NCBI GenBank assembly: GCA_020975725.1
Contig: QXJR01000023.1
Location: 248,001-312,000, forward strand
Source of the DNA: Picocystis sp. L7
Lineage: Eukaryota > Chlorophyta > Picocystophyceae > Picocystales > Picocystaceae
DNA length: 64,000 bases
Reading direction: 5' to 3'
A program made the translations under genes and the position numbers. Numbering within the stretch: the first letter of the stretch is position 1; the number at the start of each line of letters is the position of its first letter. Positions 18,714-27,984 of this stretch are shown here, one piece after another. Below the pieces are notes generated by a model. It did not search any database. It was not told where the DNA came from and was given only the letters and a program-made list of their open reading frames with translations.

Positions 18714-20113
18714 TCACTCAGGCCCCAGCTTTAGATATTTGTCGGACTCAATCTGGCTGCCGTAGCCGTGTACACGGTGGAAACGCCAGAAGTCTCCAGT
18801 CGGCTGCTGCTCAAACACATCCCGGAAGTCAGGAAACCACTGCTCCAGTTCAGAGATTGCAAAGTAATTGATAGGAAACTGCGTGGTTTCCATCAGGCCC
18901 TCTGTTTGGCGCTGCACTTTTTTGTAGAGGAGAAATGCGAAGGCTTTCTTAGCCAGCGCCTCTTCATCCAGCCCTGTGCTCTCACAGTAAGCATTTCCCA
19001 CAATCAGACGATGCTTTGACTCAATTTGTTCCATTGTAACATCTAGATCAATCATATATCCCCCGTTGGTCTTGAACTTGTTGCGAAAGAACATAGTGAA
19101 AGCAATGTCCTTGCCATTGATCGTTTCTTCGACCTTGCAGGTCGAATCCTGAACCTGCTTGGCAAGCATTTCTTGCCTCTGCTTTTCTTCTTCAGTCAGC
19201 GGTACGCTAGGGAGCACATCGCACTGCCCTTCATCCAAAAGCTCCTGGTTTACCTCGAATAACTCTTTGAGCCCCCGGCTTGAAAGAGCGGACAAAATTT
19301 CCTTCGTGCGGTTCTCTGCTGCTCCACGGCGACCGCGATTCGAAATGGCCCCACCTTCCACTGGGATCTGCCACAGCTTCATCTCAGCGCCCAACCCAGG
19401 AGGGCTGGTGCCGACCTCCTGGACCCACTGCTCACGGATAGCAAGCATTTCTTTCTGGTCCAATCGGGGTAGGTTCAACGCCCGGTAGAAGAAAGCCTTT
19501 GAGGGACGTCTAAACAGGATGGTTCTCAACGAGTTACGGAGATCTTTGGAAAACCCAATGTACTGCAAAGTCTTGTCTTGATCGTACACTGCGAAAACGG
19601 TGGCTTCTGTGCCATCCTCTTCCACGGGTTGCACCCACCCTTTCGTATCGATCATGGGAGACATGCTGAGGCTCTCCAGGGAGGGATACTCTGCGGAAGA
19701 TGCCGAGTTTTCAGACGCAGCTCTATGGAGTCGAGAAAGCCTACGTTTGTCCTGGTGGCCAGGTTGCTTGGTGCGTCCCAGTCCAGACCTAATCTCCCGC
19801 GAGCTGACCTGCAAGCTCGTCCAGCTCATTCCTGTTCGGGCCACCACGACCCTTTCCTGTCGACGAAACGACGTGCCTCTGACGTTTACGATGGACGTTT
19901 GATACTGCACGGTTCACGAAGCAGGAAGAAGCGGTCAGCAACGTCCACTTGGACGTGTCGGAGCAACCGGTTTCGACTCGCGTTTCCCCTCTGGAGCGGT
20001 CCCAGCTCCTCCACCTGTGGCTCGCGGGCGTTCTCGTCTTTTCCTTCGATTTTCGTGCTTCGAAGCGCGTCCCTCACCTTGGAAGAGGCGTGCAAGCTGC
20101 GAGTTGCGCGCAT
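18714..20113 (-). CDS. GIY-YIG-like protein, probably plastid
   Basis: Two exons: 20113-20078 (MRATRSLHASSK) and 19904-18714, with a 173-nt intron (GTGAGGGACG...TTGCTGACC...CCGTGCAG); 408 residues. The first 80 residues are Ser/Arg-rich with few acids, like a transit peptide. The middle contains a GIY-YIG-like core: ATVFAVYDQDKTLQYIGFSK (about 115-134), then RTILFRRPSKAFFYRALNLP and the helix MLAIREQWVQEVG. The canonical first GIY is replaced by AVY, so nuclease activity is doubtful. A long C-terminal part (DVTMEQIESKHRLIVGNAYC and GDFWRFHRVHGYGSQIESDK) resembles plastid proteins of plants and cyanobacteria-derived GIY-YIG proteins of unknown role. Confidence 0.8.
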
Positions 20114-20722
20114 CGTGTCGACTCGTCGACGTCCAACTGGCGTCGGTTCCAGGGGAGATCCAAGGACCCCTCCCATCGATACCTTGGGGATAGGTCTCGA
20201 TACAAAACGGGGGATAGATCTCGATTGCAATCGAGATCTTTTCAGGATGGGCGATCCGATGGGGATCGAATCTCCAGGAGACTCGATGGGTTGGGAATGG
20301 GAGTCACCAGCACAAGACACAAGAGTGGCGTGGTGGAAGGAAACAGATGCACTTGTGGATGCACCGACCGTGTCCTAGGGACCACAGAGGCGAACACAGC
20401 AGATCACGTGGGTGACCAGAGGGAGGAAGGTCGTGGACACGGCTCCGAGGACGAGCCAGGTATGCGCCTGGAAGGACCTGTGGGAGGGTCGGGAAGAGAT
20501 CACAAAGCAAGGGTCCCGTGCCGGATTTACAAAGGAGCAGAGGAACGGCTGGTGCATAGTAGGTTGCAAGTGTGCCTAGGAAGTCGTGGTGCCAACAGGG
20601 CCCATGGTGACGACTGGGTCCTTCAACGGAGGGAACTTGTGCCCGTCGGAGTGAATGCAAGCAGGAGGTACCACCTCCAGCGCTGGTTTGGCCATCGTCC
20701 CACCCGTGCTGTTGCGGAAGGC
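20114..20722. other. Upstream region of the GIY-YIG gene
   Basis: 609 bp. It contains CATCGATACC (20174-20183) and a 24-bp perfect palindrome (20216-20239). A plus-strand open frame across it appears non-coding. Confidence 0.5.
20216..20239. promoter_or_regulatory. 24-bp perfect palindrome
   Basis: The half-site AGATCTCGATTG is followed immediately by its reverse complement, with no spacer. It lies 103 bp upstream of the GIY-YIG gene start and next to further CGAT-containing blocks (20174-20300). Possible dimeric factor site or cruciform. Confidence 0.6.
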
Positions 20723-21565
20723 CTAAACGGTCGTTTCGTCTTCTTCCTGCGACAATTTCTTCTTCAAGGCGGCCGGGATGGATTTGCATTTTTTCAGGAC
20801 GTGTTCCGATAGCTCTGTCTCGCTGTCTGTGCAGAGCTTTCCGCAGAACTTGCACTTCATGTAGACCGTTTCCTGGTCGGTCTTCGACGACACAATGAAA
20901 CAATCCGCGATCGAATCGGGCGCTTGGACCGCTTTTCCATTGTTCTGCAGCTTGTCGGATTCTGCCGCAGCAAGAAGGAGCCTGACTTCGGGCGGAACCT
21001 TCTTGCACCCTTGAGGCAGCAGGAGGTGTTTCCGCTGTCGGAAGGCGTTTTTCTGGAAGGCTGCACCGCAGTATTTGCATGCAACGTACATGACTTTGTC
21101 TTCACCTTTGTTGGTCGGTTCGAAATGTTCGAAGATGGGGTCGTTGGGCCGTCCACGCTTCTTCTTCGTCGCTCCATCGCTCTCCGTCGCGTCCGACTTC
21201 TTCCTCTTCAGCACTGGAACGCCTCGGAGTCTCTTCAGCGCCTCACGAAGCTTGGCTGGCACCTTTGGGCACCCTTCGTCTGCGGCCAGGTGTCTCTTTT
21301 GCCTTCCTGCGTTCTTGGAGAACTCTCGGTTGCAGTACATGCAGATCACGTAGGCACATCCGGTTCCTTTCTTCTTTCCCATCTTGTAGAACTCGTAGAT
21401 GGGATCCATGGGACGTCCCATCTTCTGCTCGGAATCCAGCACTGCTTTCTCCAACCGCTCCTCGTCCATCGTGGCGGGTGGCGACGAGGCGTGCACCTTT
21501 TCCTCGTCCACCACGGGTCCTTCCGGAGCTTCCTTGCGTCCACGTCTGCCCGAAGTGCGCTTCAT
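20723..21565 (-). CDS. Triple BED-type zinc-finger protein
   Basis: 280 residues with three BED-like zinc fingers and no transposase domain. Finger 1: GRPMDPIYEFYKMG..., CMYCNREFSKNAGRQKRHLA ending in a cysteine. Finger 2: GRPNDPIFEHFEPT..., CKYCGAAFQKNAFRQRKHLL ending QGCKKVP. Finger 3: a diverged CKFCGKLCTDSETELSEHVL ending KKCKSIP. Each has C-x2-C, then H and a late C. The repeated GRPxDPI lead-in is the typical BED start found in hAT transposases and in host regulators derived from them. K/R-rich linkers suggest nuclear localisation. A DNA-binding regulator is likely. The start at 21565 (MKRTSGRRGRK) is chosen because the upstream frame is Arg-rich non-coding sequence. Confidence 0.82.
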   Translation of the reverse strand: MKRTSGRRGRKEAPEGPVVDEEKVHASSPPATMDEERLEKAVLDSEQKMGRPMDPIYEFYKMGKKKGTGCAYVICMYCNREFSKNAGRQKRHLAADEGCPKVPAKLREALKRLRGVPVLKRKKSDATESDGATKKKRGRPNDPIFEHFEPTNKGEDKVMYVACKYCGAAFQKNAFRQRKHLLLPQGCKKVPPEVRLLLAAAESDKLQNNGKAVQAPDSIADCFIVSSKTDQETVYMKCKFCGKLCTDSETELSEHVLKKCKSIPAALKKKLSQEEDETTV

Positions 21566-21938
21566 GGATCCCTCCGGGAGCGGACAGGCGTGCTGGGAAG
21601 GCGCGTGCGAGCCGAGAAACGTCCGACGCGCGCGTGCGGATGCGCGCTTGTACCATGCGATGGCGAACCCCTTCCTCGTGTTGACCGACCCTCGCCGACG
21701 AGGATCCCTCCCTCGCCATCCCTCCCCGTCCTCGGCGTGCCCCGCCACCCCCGAGGAGAATCTTCTCGAGCATCCCGGACCCGACCCCTGCCTTCGGGTT
21801 CGAAAAGTTAAGCGTAGGGTTTAGCAAAGAGGGAGGGAGGGTCGAACCGCCCCGAGGGAAGGAGAAGGAATGCGAGAAGTTAAGCGTAGGGTTTAGGAAG
21901 GAGGGAGGGAGGAGGGGGTGGTCGGAGGGGATGGGACG
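21566..21938. other. Divergent promoter, BED gene / SEC14 gene
   Basis: 373 bp between the two starts. It is dominated by the duplicated telobox-containing segment listed separately. Confidence 0.5.
21806..21912 (+). promoter_or_regulatory. Duplicated telobox-containing element
   Basis: AGTTAAGCGTAGGGTTTAG occurs at 21806-21824 and again at 21878-21896, each followed by GAGGGAGGGAGG. TAGGGTTTAG is the reverse complement of the plant telobox (AAACCCTA), which lies in promoters of ribosomal and proliferation genes and is bound by MYB-type telomere-repeat factors. The duplication period is 72 bp. Confidence 0.6.
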
Positions 21939-22694
21939 ATGATGGCGTCGGCGCAAGGTGGGATGCGCGTCGCATGGCGAATCTCGAGGCGAACGTCGTC
22001 CGTCAAGGCGCGTGGAAGATCCAACAAGGCAGATTTCCCACCCGCGCCGCCTGGAGTGGATCGAGGCGCCGCCAGGGAGGAGCTGAAGCGCCGCCTGTCG
22101 GGTGCGAAGGACCTGCACGTGGACGAACAAACCATCGAATGGTACCTTAAAGACAGGAGGTACGACGTGGAAGAGGCCGAAGGGAAGATCAGAGACACGT
22201 ACAAGTGGAGGAAAAGCATCGGTGATGTGCAAGAACCGGACGTGGCCGAAGAGATGGCCACGGGAAAGACCCTCGTTCACGAACACAAGGATATCCACGG
22301 GAGGAGCGTGCTGCTGGTGAACGCGAGGAAACACGTCGTGGGCGAGTTCACCTCCAGGCAGAGCCAAAGCTTGCTCAAGTACAGCATCGACAAAGCGATC
22401 GATTCGCTCGACGAAGAAGCGGAAACCCTGCTCGGCGTCTTCGACCTGAACGGGTTTGGACCCAAGAACGCGGACCTCGATTACGTCGTGTTCCTCGTCG
22501 ATGCATTCTTCAAGTATTATCCGCGCAGGATCGGAGAAGTGTTGCTCGTGGACGCACCACTCATATTCAGACCGACCTGGATGATTGCGAAACCCATGCT
22601 CGGAAAGTACGCGAAGTTGGTGAAGTTCGTCTCGCTCCAAGAGGCGAAAACGTACTTTCCCGAAGGAAAGGTACCGCCATCCTTGTCCAGGTGA
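21939..22694 (+). CDS. SEC14-like (CRAL-TRIO) lipid-transfer protein
   Basis: 251 residues. An N-terminal CRAL-TRIO-N helical region (RRLSGAKDLHVDEQTIEWYL, then YDVEEAEGKIRDTYKWRKS) is followed by the lipid-binding domain: GKTLVHEHKDIHGRSVLLVN, LKYSIDKAIDSLDEEAETLL, GVFDLNGFGPKNADLDYVVF, then FKYYPRRIGEVLLVDAPLIF and WMIAKPMLGKYAKLVKFVS. Such proteins bind phosphoinositides, tocopherols or similar lipids; the ligand cannot be predicted. The N-terminal 30 residues are Ser/Arg-rich and could be an organelle signal. A second ATG follows at 21942. Single exon. Confidence 0.9.
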   Translation: MMASAQGGMRVAWRISRRTSSVKARGRSNKADFPPAPPGVDRGAAREELKRRLSGAKDLHVDEQTIEWYLKDRRYDVEEAEGKIRDTYKWRKSIGDVQEPDVAEEMATGKTLVHEHKDIHGRSVLLVNARKHVVGEFTSRQSQSLLKYSIDKAIDSLDEEAETLLGVFDLNGFGPKNADLDYVVFLVDAFFKYYPRRIGEVLLVDAPLIFRPTWMIAKPMLGKYAKLVKFVSLQEAKTYFPEGKVPPSLSR

Positions 22695-22800
22695 ACGGTC
22701 CGATGCAAGGCTATCCATGCATGCAACAACACCTGGGCGTCGTGAGTAGCTTTATTTCTCAAGTTGTCATGCCGTGCAGAGATCTGTACGAACGTCGGAC

Positions 22801-24140
22801 CTAACTGGTAAGCTTCCATTGGTCCACATCGAAGGTATGCCTCCAGAAATAACTGTCCCCTTCCAAGTGCTCCGGTTCCGGAACTTTCTCCCGGCCATCA
22901 AACACCCAACATTCGTATTCGATATCGGTGATACGGCTGTAATGAATGCCATCCTTTTTGAGCAGCTCTTTCTCCCCGTGGTTGTTGGAGAAAAGATGAT
23001 TGTACTTGAGCCCGTGCTTCTTGGCATGCTCCTTGATGTCGTCCGTGTCCCAAAAGTGTCCGTGTTGAACCCATTGTGTGCCGTCCGGGAGCCGATAGAA
23101 GCAGTGTATATCCGAGTACGAGATGAGCGGCGATCCGTCTGCACCTTCGCCTAAATTGAGAGATGCACAATGCCACGGAGTGTTGATGTTGAAGGTGAAG
23201 ACGTGCGTCTTGTCGTCTGGATCTACCACATCTGCCTCTGCAAAGAACTTGACCCCGGACAGACTCTTCAGTTTGTGGAATTCCATGCCGGTGAAGCGCC
23301 GAGGAGGGCGCTTCATTTCCTGCTTGAGCGTCACACGGCTCTCGTCCGCTTCTCTCTTAGGAACCTTGGGCGGGCTGTCTTCTTCTTCCTCTTCATCCTC
23401 GTACTCGGAAGTGTCGTCGGAAGTCTCCTCCCCTTCGGAAGAATCTTCTTCCGCTTCGTCTTCCGCTTGTGGTGCCGGTTCCACCTGGGAGGGTTCGGGT
23501 GTGTCCTCTCGTCCCCTTTTGGGTTTCTTCGTCGATGGTTCTTCTATCACCGGTTCTTGGCGAACAGGTTCCGCAACCTCTGGCGCTCGTGTCGTGTCGG
23601 GTTGCGCTTGGCGGCCCAGGGTTGGAGACGCGTCGGCATGGGGTTGCGCCTCTCGAGGCCTCTTCACGGTGGTTTCGATCCCGTGCTTCGTTTGTTCGGT
23701 TGGTTTTGTCTCTGCCGGCGTTTTCTGGGCCGCTTCCATGGCTTTCTTCAGGAATTCCACGTCCTTTTCACCTCTTGGTGCTCCTGTGTTCCGGTCGGAC
23801 AGGGTCGGGAGCAATCCCAGCAGCCTGGAGCTTTCCACGAAGGTGGCATAGGCTTTCTTACCTTGCAGCACCATTTTGGCCGGGATGCGGCACAGCACTT
23901 GGGCGAGTCGATCCATGGCTTCTACGGCCATTTCTTTTTCCTTTTCGGTGGGTTCCTTCCCGCCACGCAATTTGGCCAGCACTGTGCGTCGCACGTCCAT
24001 CGGTCAGCCTTTCTCCGTCTCCTTTCGCGGTCCACCGATCTCCCACGACCTCACTCACCTGCCAGTTCTTCCACGTCCTTCGCGGACCGATCCAGGAGCG
24101 CCTCCAGCTCCACGTGGCGTCCACCGTCCTCCTCCGCCAT
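22801..24140 (-). CDS. Acidic-linker protein of unknown family
   Basis: Two exons, 24140-24059 and 23981-22801, joined across a 77-nt intron (23982-24058, GTGAGTGA...GACGCACAG); 420 residues. The N-terminal 90 residues are helical (ELEALLDRSAKDVEELAVLA, then MAVEAMDRLAQVLCRIPAK). A long disordered middle follows, Pro/Glu-rich with an almost pure acidic run. The C-terminal 160 residues form a compact, aromatic-rich domain (TPWHCASLNLGEG, SDIHCFYRLPDGTQWVQHGH, DIEYECWVFDGREKVPEPE, SYFWRHTFDVDQWKL). I do not recognise this domain. Its start codon is 77 bp from the edge of the hairpin array. Confidence 0.75.
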
Positions 24141-24216
24141 GCCTGCTTTTTCCCGCGAATCTGACCCCACCCGTTCCACACAGTTGTGATCTCCCCCCTT
24201 CACAAACCTGCCCTTC

Positions 24217-25532
24217 GTTCGAACCCCAAGTGGGGAAAGGGGAAAGGGGCGGTCTGGATCGGACAGACCCGCGTTCCTTCGGGTCTGTCCATCGATCGAA
24301 CCCCAAGAGGGGAAAGGGGAAAGGGGCGGTCTGGATCGGACAGACCCGCGTTCCTTCGGGTCTGTCCATCGATCGAACCCCAAGAGGGGAAAGGGGCGGT
24401 CTGGATCGGACAGACCCGCGTTCCTTCGGGTCTGTCCATCGATCGAACCCCAAGAGGGGAAAGGGGCGGTCTGGATCGGACAGACCCGCGTTCCTTCGGG
24501 TCTGTCCATCGATCGAACCCCAAGTGGGGAAAGGGGAAAGGGGCGGTCTGGATCGGACAGACCCGCGTTCCTTCGGGTCTGTCCATCGATCGAACCCCAA
24601 GAGGGGAAAGGGGCGGTCTGGATCGGACAGACCCGCGTTCCTTCGGGTCTGTCCATCGATCGAACCCCAAGTGGGGAAAGGGGAAAGGGGCGGTCTGGAT
24701 CGGACAGACCCGCGTTCCTTCGGGTCTGTCCATCGATCGAACCCCAAGAGGGGAAAGGGGCGGTCTGGATCGGACAGACCCGCGTTCCTTCGGGTCTGTC
24801 CATCGATCGAACCCCAAGAGGGGAAAGGGGAAAGGGGCGGTCTGGATCGGACAGACCCGCGTTCCTTCGGGTCTGTCCATCGATCGAACCCCAAGAGGGG
24901 AAAGGGGAAAGGGGCGGTCTGGATCGGACAGACCCGCGTTCCTTCGGGTCTGTCCATCGATCGAACCCCAAGAGGGGAAAGGGGAAAGGGGCGGTCTGGA
25001 TCGGACAGACCCGCGTTCCTTCGGGTCTGTCCATCGATCGAACCCCAAGAGGGGAAAGGGGAAAGGGGAAGGGCTGGATCGGACAGACCCGCGTTCCTTC
25101 GGGTCTGTCCATCGATCGAACCCCAAGAGGGGAAAGGGGCGGTCTGGATCGGACAGACCCGCGTTCCTTCGGGTCTGTCCATCGATCGAACCCCAAGAGG
25201 GGAAAGGGGAAAGGGGCGGTCTGGATCGGACAGACCCGCGTTCCTTCGGGTCTGTCCATCGATCGAACCCCAAGAGGGGAAAGGGGAAAGGGGCGGTCTG
25301 GATCGGACAGACCCGCGTTCCTTCGGGTCTGTCCATCGATCGAACCCCAAGAGGGGAAAGGGGCGGTCTGGATCGGACAGACCCGCGTTCCTTCGGGTCT
25401 GTCCATCGATCGAACCCCAAGAGGGGAAAGGGGAAAGGGGCGGTCTGGATCGGACAGACCCGCGTTCCTTCGGGTCTGTCCATCGATCGAACCCCAAGAG
25501 GGGAAAGGGGAAAGGGGAAGGGGTTGGATCGG
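24217..25532 (+). repeat. Tandem array of 17 hairpin-forming repeats
   Basis: A 1.3-kb array. Each unit has a perfect 10-bp inverted repeat (GGACAGACCC, loop GCGTTCCTTC, GGGTCTGTCC), then ATCGATCGAACCCCAAG, a GGGGAAA purine stretch and CGGTCTGGATC. Hairpins begin at 24261, 24338, 24408, 24478, 24555, 24625, 24702, 24772, 24849, 24926, 25003, 25081, 25151, 25228, 25305, 25375 and 25452. Units are 70 or 77 bp (one is 78), differing by one 7-bp purine block. The copies are otherwise nearly identical. The array fills the 1.48 kb between two divergent start codons (24140 minus, 25620 plus) and is open in several frames on both strands, producing spurious ORFs. Confidence 0.98.
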
Positions 25533-25619
25533 TCTCCAGTGCGCCGCCATCGCGATTCCATCGCGTGGATCCAAGTCGGAAACGTCGCATTCGAGGCGCA
25601 CACGCGCAGGCTCCACGTC

Positions 25620-26313
25620 ATGCCGAGGTACCATCAGGTGCGTGGAAGGACGTGGATTCGCACGGGAAGGGTCCGAAACGGATCCGGAAGGAACGCACGG
25701 ACGCTCTGCCGGTCGAAGGAGCGCCAGGCGCGAGGGTTTGGAGGACGGTGCGCTGACGGTTCTTTGCGGGACGATGGAACGCGCCACGAACGTGCAGTAC
25801 CAAGTCGTGGGACGCCACTTGCCCACGGAGAAAGAGCCGGAGCCGAAGATCTATCGCATGAAGCTGTTCGCCACCGACCACGTGCGTGCCAAGAGCAAGT
25901 TCTGGTACTTTTTGAAGAAGCTCGCGCGTGTGAAGAAAGCGAACGGACAGGTCCTGGCGTGCAACGAGATCTTCGAGAAGAAGCCGACCACGGTGAAGAA
26001 CTACGGCATCTGGGTCCGCTACCAGTCGCGAACGGGCTATCACAACGCGTACAAGGAATACCGGGACACGACGCTCAACGGCGCCGTGGATCAGCTCTAC
26101 GACGAGATGGCGTCTCGCCACAGGGTCCGTGCGCCGTGCGTGCAGATCATCAAGACCGGCGTCGTGCCGGCCAAGCTGTGCAAGCGCGCCAACACCCGAC
26201 AGTTCCACGACCTGAACATCAAGTTCCCGCTGGCCCAGAAGATCATGCGTCCTTCTTCCAAGACGTACAAGACCACGTTCAAGGCTGTGCGTCCCAACGT
26301 CGCGGTCTACTGA
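25620..26313 (+). CDS. RPL18A: 60S ribosomal protein eL20 (L18a)
   Basis: Cytosolic large-subunit ribosomal protein. Two exons: 25620-25637 (MPRYHQ) and 25798-26313; intron 160 nt (GTGCGTGG...AACGTGCAG). The joined start [16 protein letters not shown] matches the plant pattern RFHQYQVVGRALPT, which supports this tiny first exon over the in-frame ATG at 25774. The rest is highly conserved: [74 protein letters not shown] and [13 protein letters not shown]. 177 residues. Its whole upstream region back to the divergent gene is the hairpin array, which ends 88 bp before the ATG. Confidence 0.95.
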
Positions 26314-26550
26314 TTCCAGGCGACGTGGAGATTGGAATCAATAACGCGTCCTTGTTCCCCCTTTTCTTTTCTTTTCTTCTCTTTCTTCGCGAACCTCTCC
26401 ACACCAACCGACGCGTTCCGTCCCAGGCGGCGACACACGGCCACGCGCGATTCCCACCGCATCGCGACCTCGGATCCGAGGCGAGGCGTGGTGCTGGGAA
26501 GGAGCGCACGTGCGCCATCGGCGAGGAAAAAGGGGGGTTGCGACGGCGCC

Positions 26551-27008
26551 ATGGAGGCGGTCGAGCGCGCGAAACGAAAGCGAAGGGATGCCATCGAAGA
26601 CATCTTCGGACGAGGGAAGGAACGAAGCCAACAGAAGCAAAAGGAACGAGAGGAGGAGGAAGAAGAAAAGAAAAGCAAGAGAATCGCCGAAGCACGGGCG
26701 AAAGACGAGATGAAGGTCGCCATGGGATGGCAACGCACGTCCAAGTACAAGACCGACGGGATAGGTGCGGGAAGACGAAGACGCGAGAAGGAAAGGACGC
26801 GGCTTGAAAAGAGAACGGAACGCAAGCGAGGGGAGACGCAGGAGCTGACGAATCGCCCGACGCTGCGCCATGCGGGACACCAGACGATCCGCAGGTCGCG
26901 AGGAAACGAACCGTAGAAGGGTTCCGGATCTACAAAGAAGACGAGCTGCACATGAACAAAGGAGGCAGGACGGAGCTGTGTCCCTTCGATTGCGACTGTT
27001 GCTACTGA
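26551..27008 (+). CDS. DUF1764 family protein
   Basis: Two exons, 26551-26764 and 26884-27008, intron 119 nt (GTGCGGGA...GACACCAG, with CTGAC inside); 112 residues. Exon 1 is a charged helix (MEAVERAKRKRRDAIEDIFG..., with E/K runs). Exon 2 gives DDPQVARKRTVEGFRIYKED then ELHMNKGGRTELCPFDCDCC and a final Tyr, the diagnostic C-terminal DUF1764 motif (CPFDC-C-C). Function is unknown; members are conserved, small and nuclear-looking in many eukaryotes. The terminal cysteine cluster could bind metal. It is only 46 bp from the VTE4 stop, tail to tail. Confidence 0.88.
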
Positions 27009-27054
27009 GCCCACCCAAGAGCCATTGCTTCCACATCCGCGGCGCGAAAGGTCG

Positions 27055-27984
27055 CTACTGCGGCTTCCTCGCCGCGATCAGGTTGAACTTGATGAGTCCC
27101 ATACGGAATCCTTGGGCCATCAATGGCATCACCAATGCACCGCGTAGGGTCTCCCAGCCCGAATTCAAGAGGCCGACCATCCCGCGTGGTTGGAGGGCCG
27201 TCCGGATGACCGCGCCCCAGAAAGGTGCCACGAATTCCGACCAATCGTCCACTTGGATGCTCTCCAGACCCTGCTCTTTCATGAGGTCCTCGTAATCCCG
27301 GATGGAACACCACGCAGGAAGGTAATACGCATCGCAGATGCGCTTGAGCAGCGCTTCTTCCTCCGCTCTCAGTGCCTCGCCCTCCTGGAGCACGCGATGA
27401 CACCACGTCACCACGATGATGGTCCCCCCTGGTGCGCACACCCTTGCCAGTTCCTGTACGAATCGCTTCTTGTCCGGCATGTGTTCTCCGCTCTCCAAGG
27501 ACCACACCAGATCGTAGGATCCGTCCTCGAAGGGCTGCTGGAGAGCATCCGCCACCTGAAAATTGGCATCCAGGCCGGCCTCGCGGGTGATCTGATTGGC
27601 CCTCTCCACCTGCTTGGAGCTGAGGCTGATTCCGGTGGCGCTGGAACCGGGATACTTGCGAACCACGTGCCTGCTGCTACCCCCGATGCCACACCCTACG
27701 TCCACCATCCTCTGCACGCTCTGCACGTCGGCCCAGTTCAGCACTCGCTCCACCATGTCCACCTGCGCCTCTCTGTGATCGATCTGGTCCACCTTTCCTT
27801 CCGGATAGTATCCATGGTGCATGTGTTCTCCCCACATGTCTTCCCACAGCGCCGACGATGCGTCGTAGAACCTGGCGATGCCCTCCTGCAGTGGCGTCGT
27901 GGCCTTTGGTGGGACGCATCCAGGGACGTTCCGCCGCGTCCGACGTGCGAAGGGGTTCCTCCTGGAGTGCGCGGTGCGCTGCAT
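27055..27984 (-). CDS. VTE4: Gamma-tocopherol methyltransferase (plastid)
   Basis: 309 residues. It methylates gamma- and delta-tocopherol to alpha- and beta-tocopherol (vitamin E) with SAM at plastid membranes. A basic transit-like N-terminus (MQRTAHSRRNPFARRTRRN) precedes IARFYDASSALWEDMWGEHM and HHGYYPEGK, SAM motif I VDVGCGIGGSSRHVVRKY, then QVADALQQPFEDGSYDLVWS, LESGEHMPDKKRFVQELARV, GGTIIVVTWCHR, AYYLPAWCSIRDYEDLMKEQ and ALVMPLMAQGFRMGLIKF. All are diagnostic of the MPBQ/tocopherol MT class. The frame remains open far upstream, but that part is Arg/Ser-rich and lies in the divergent promoter with the plastid ABC1 kinase. Confidence 0.95.
   Translation of the reverse strand: MQRTAHSRRNPFARRTRRNVPGCVPPKATTPLQEGIARFYDASSALWEDMWGEHMHHGYYPEGKVDQIDHREAQVDMVERVLNWADVQSVQRMVDVGCGIGGSSRHVVRKYPGSSATGISLSSKQVERANQITREAGLDANFQVADALQQPFEDGSYDLVWSLESGEHMPDKKRFVQELARVCAPGGTIIVVTWCHRVLQEGEALRAEEEALLKRICDAYYLPAWCSIRDYEDLMKEQGLESIQVDDWSEFVAPFWGAVIRTALQPRGMVGLLNSGWETLRGALVMPLMAQGFRMGLIKFNLIAARKPQ

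Noticed and set aside
24217-25532. CRISPR-like array
   Set aside because: The sequence between stems is the same in every unit, so there are no unique spacers; the host is a eukaryote and no cas gene is present.
24051-26807. Very long open frames (470-870 codons, both strands) across 24-26.8 kb
   Set aside because: They run through the hairpin array and are open only because the repeat unit lacks stops in several frames; the same peptide reappears in rotating frames and has no protein-like composition.
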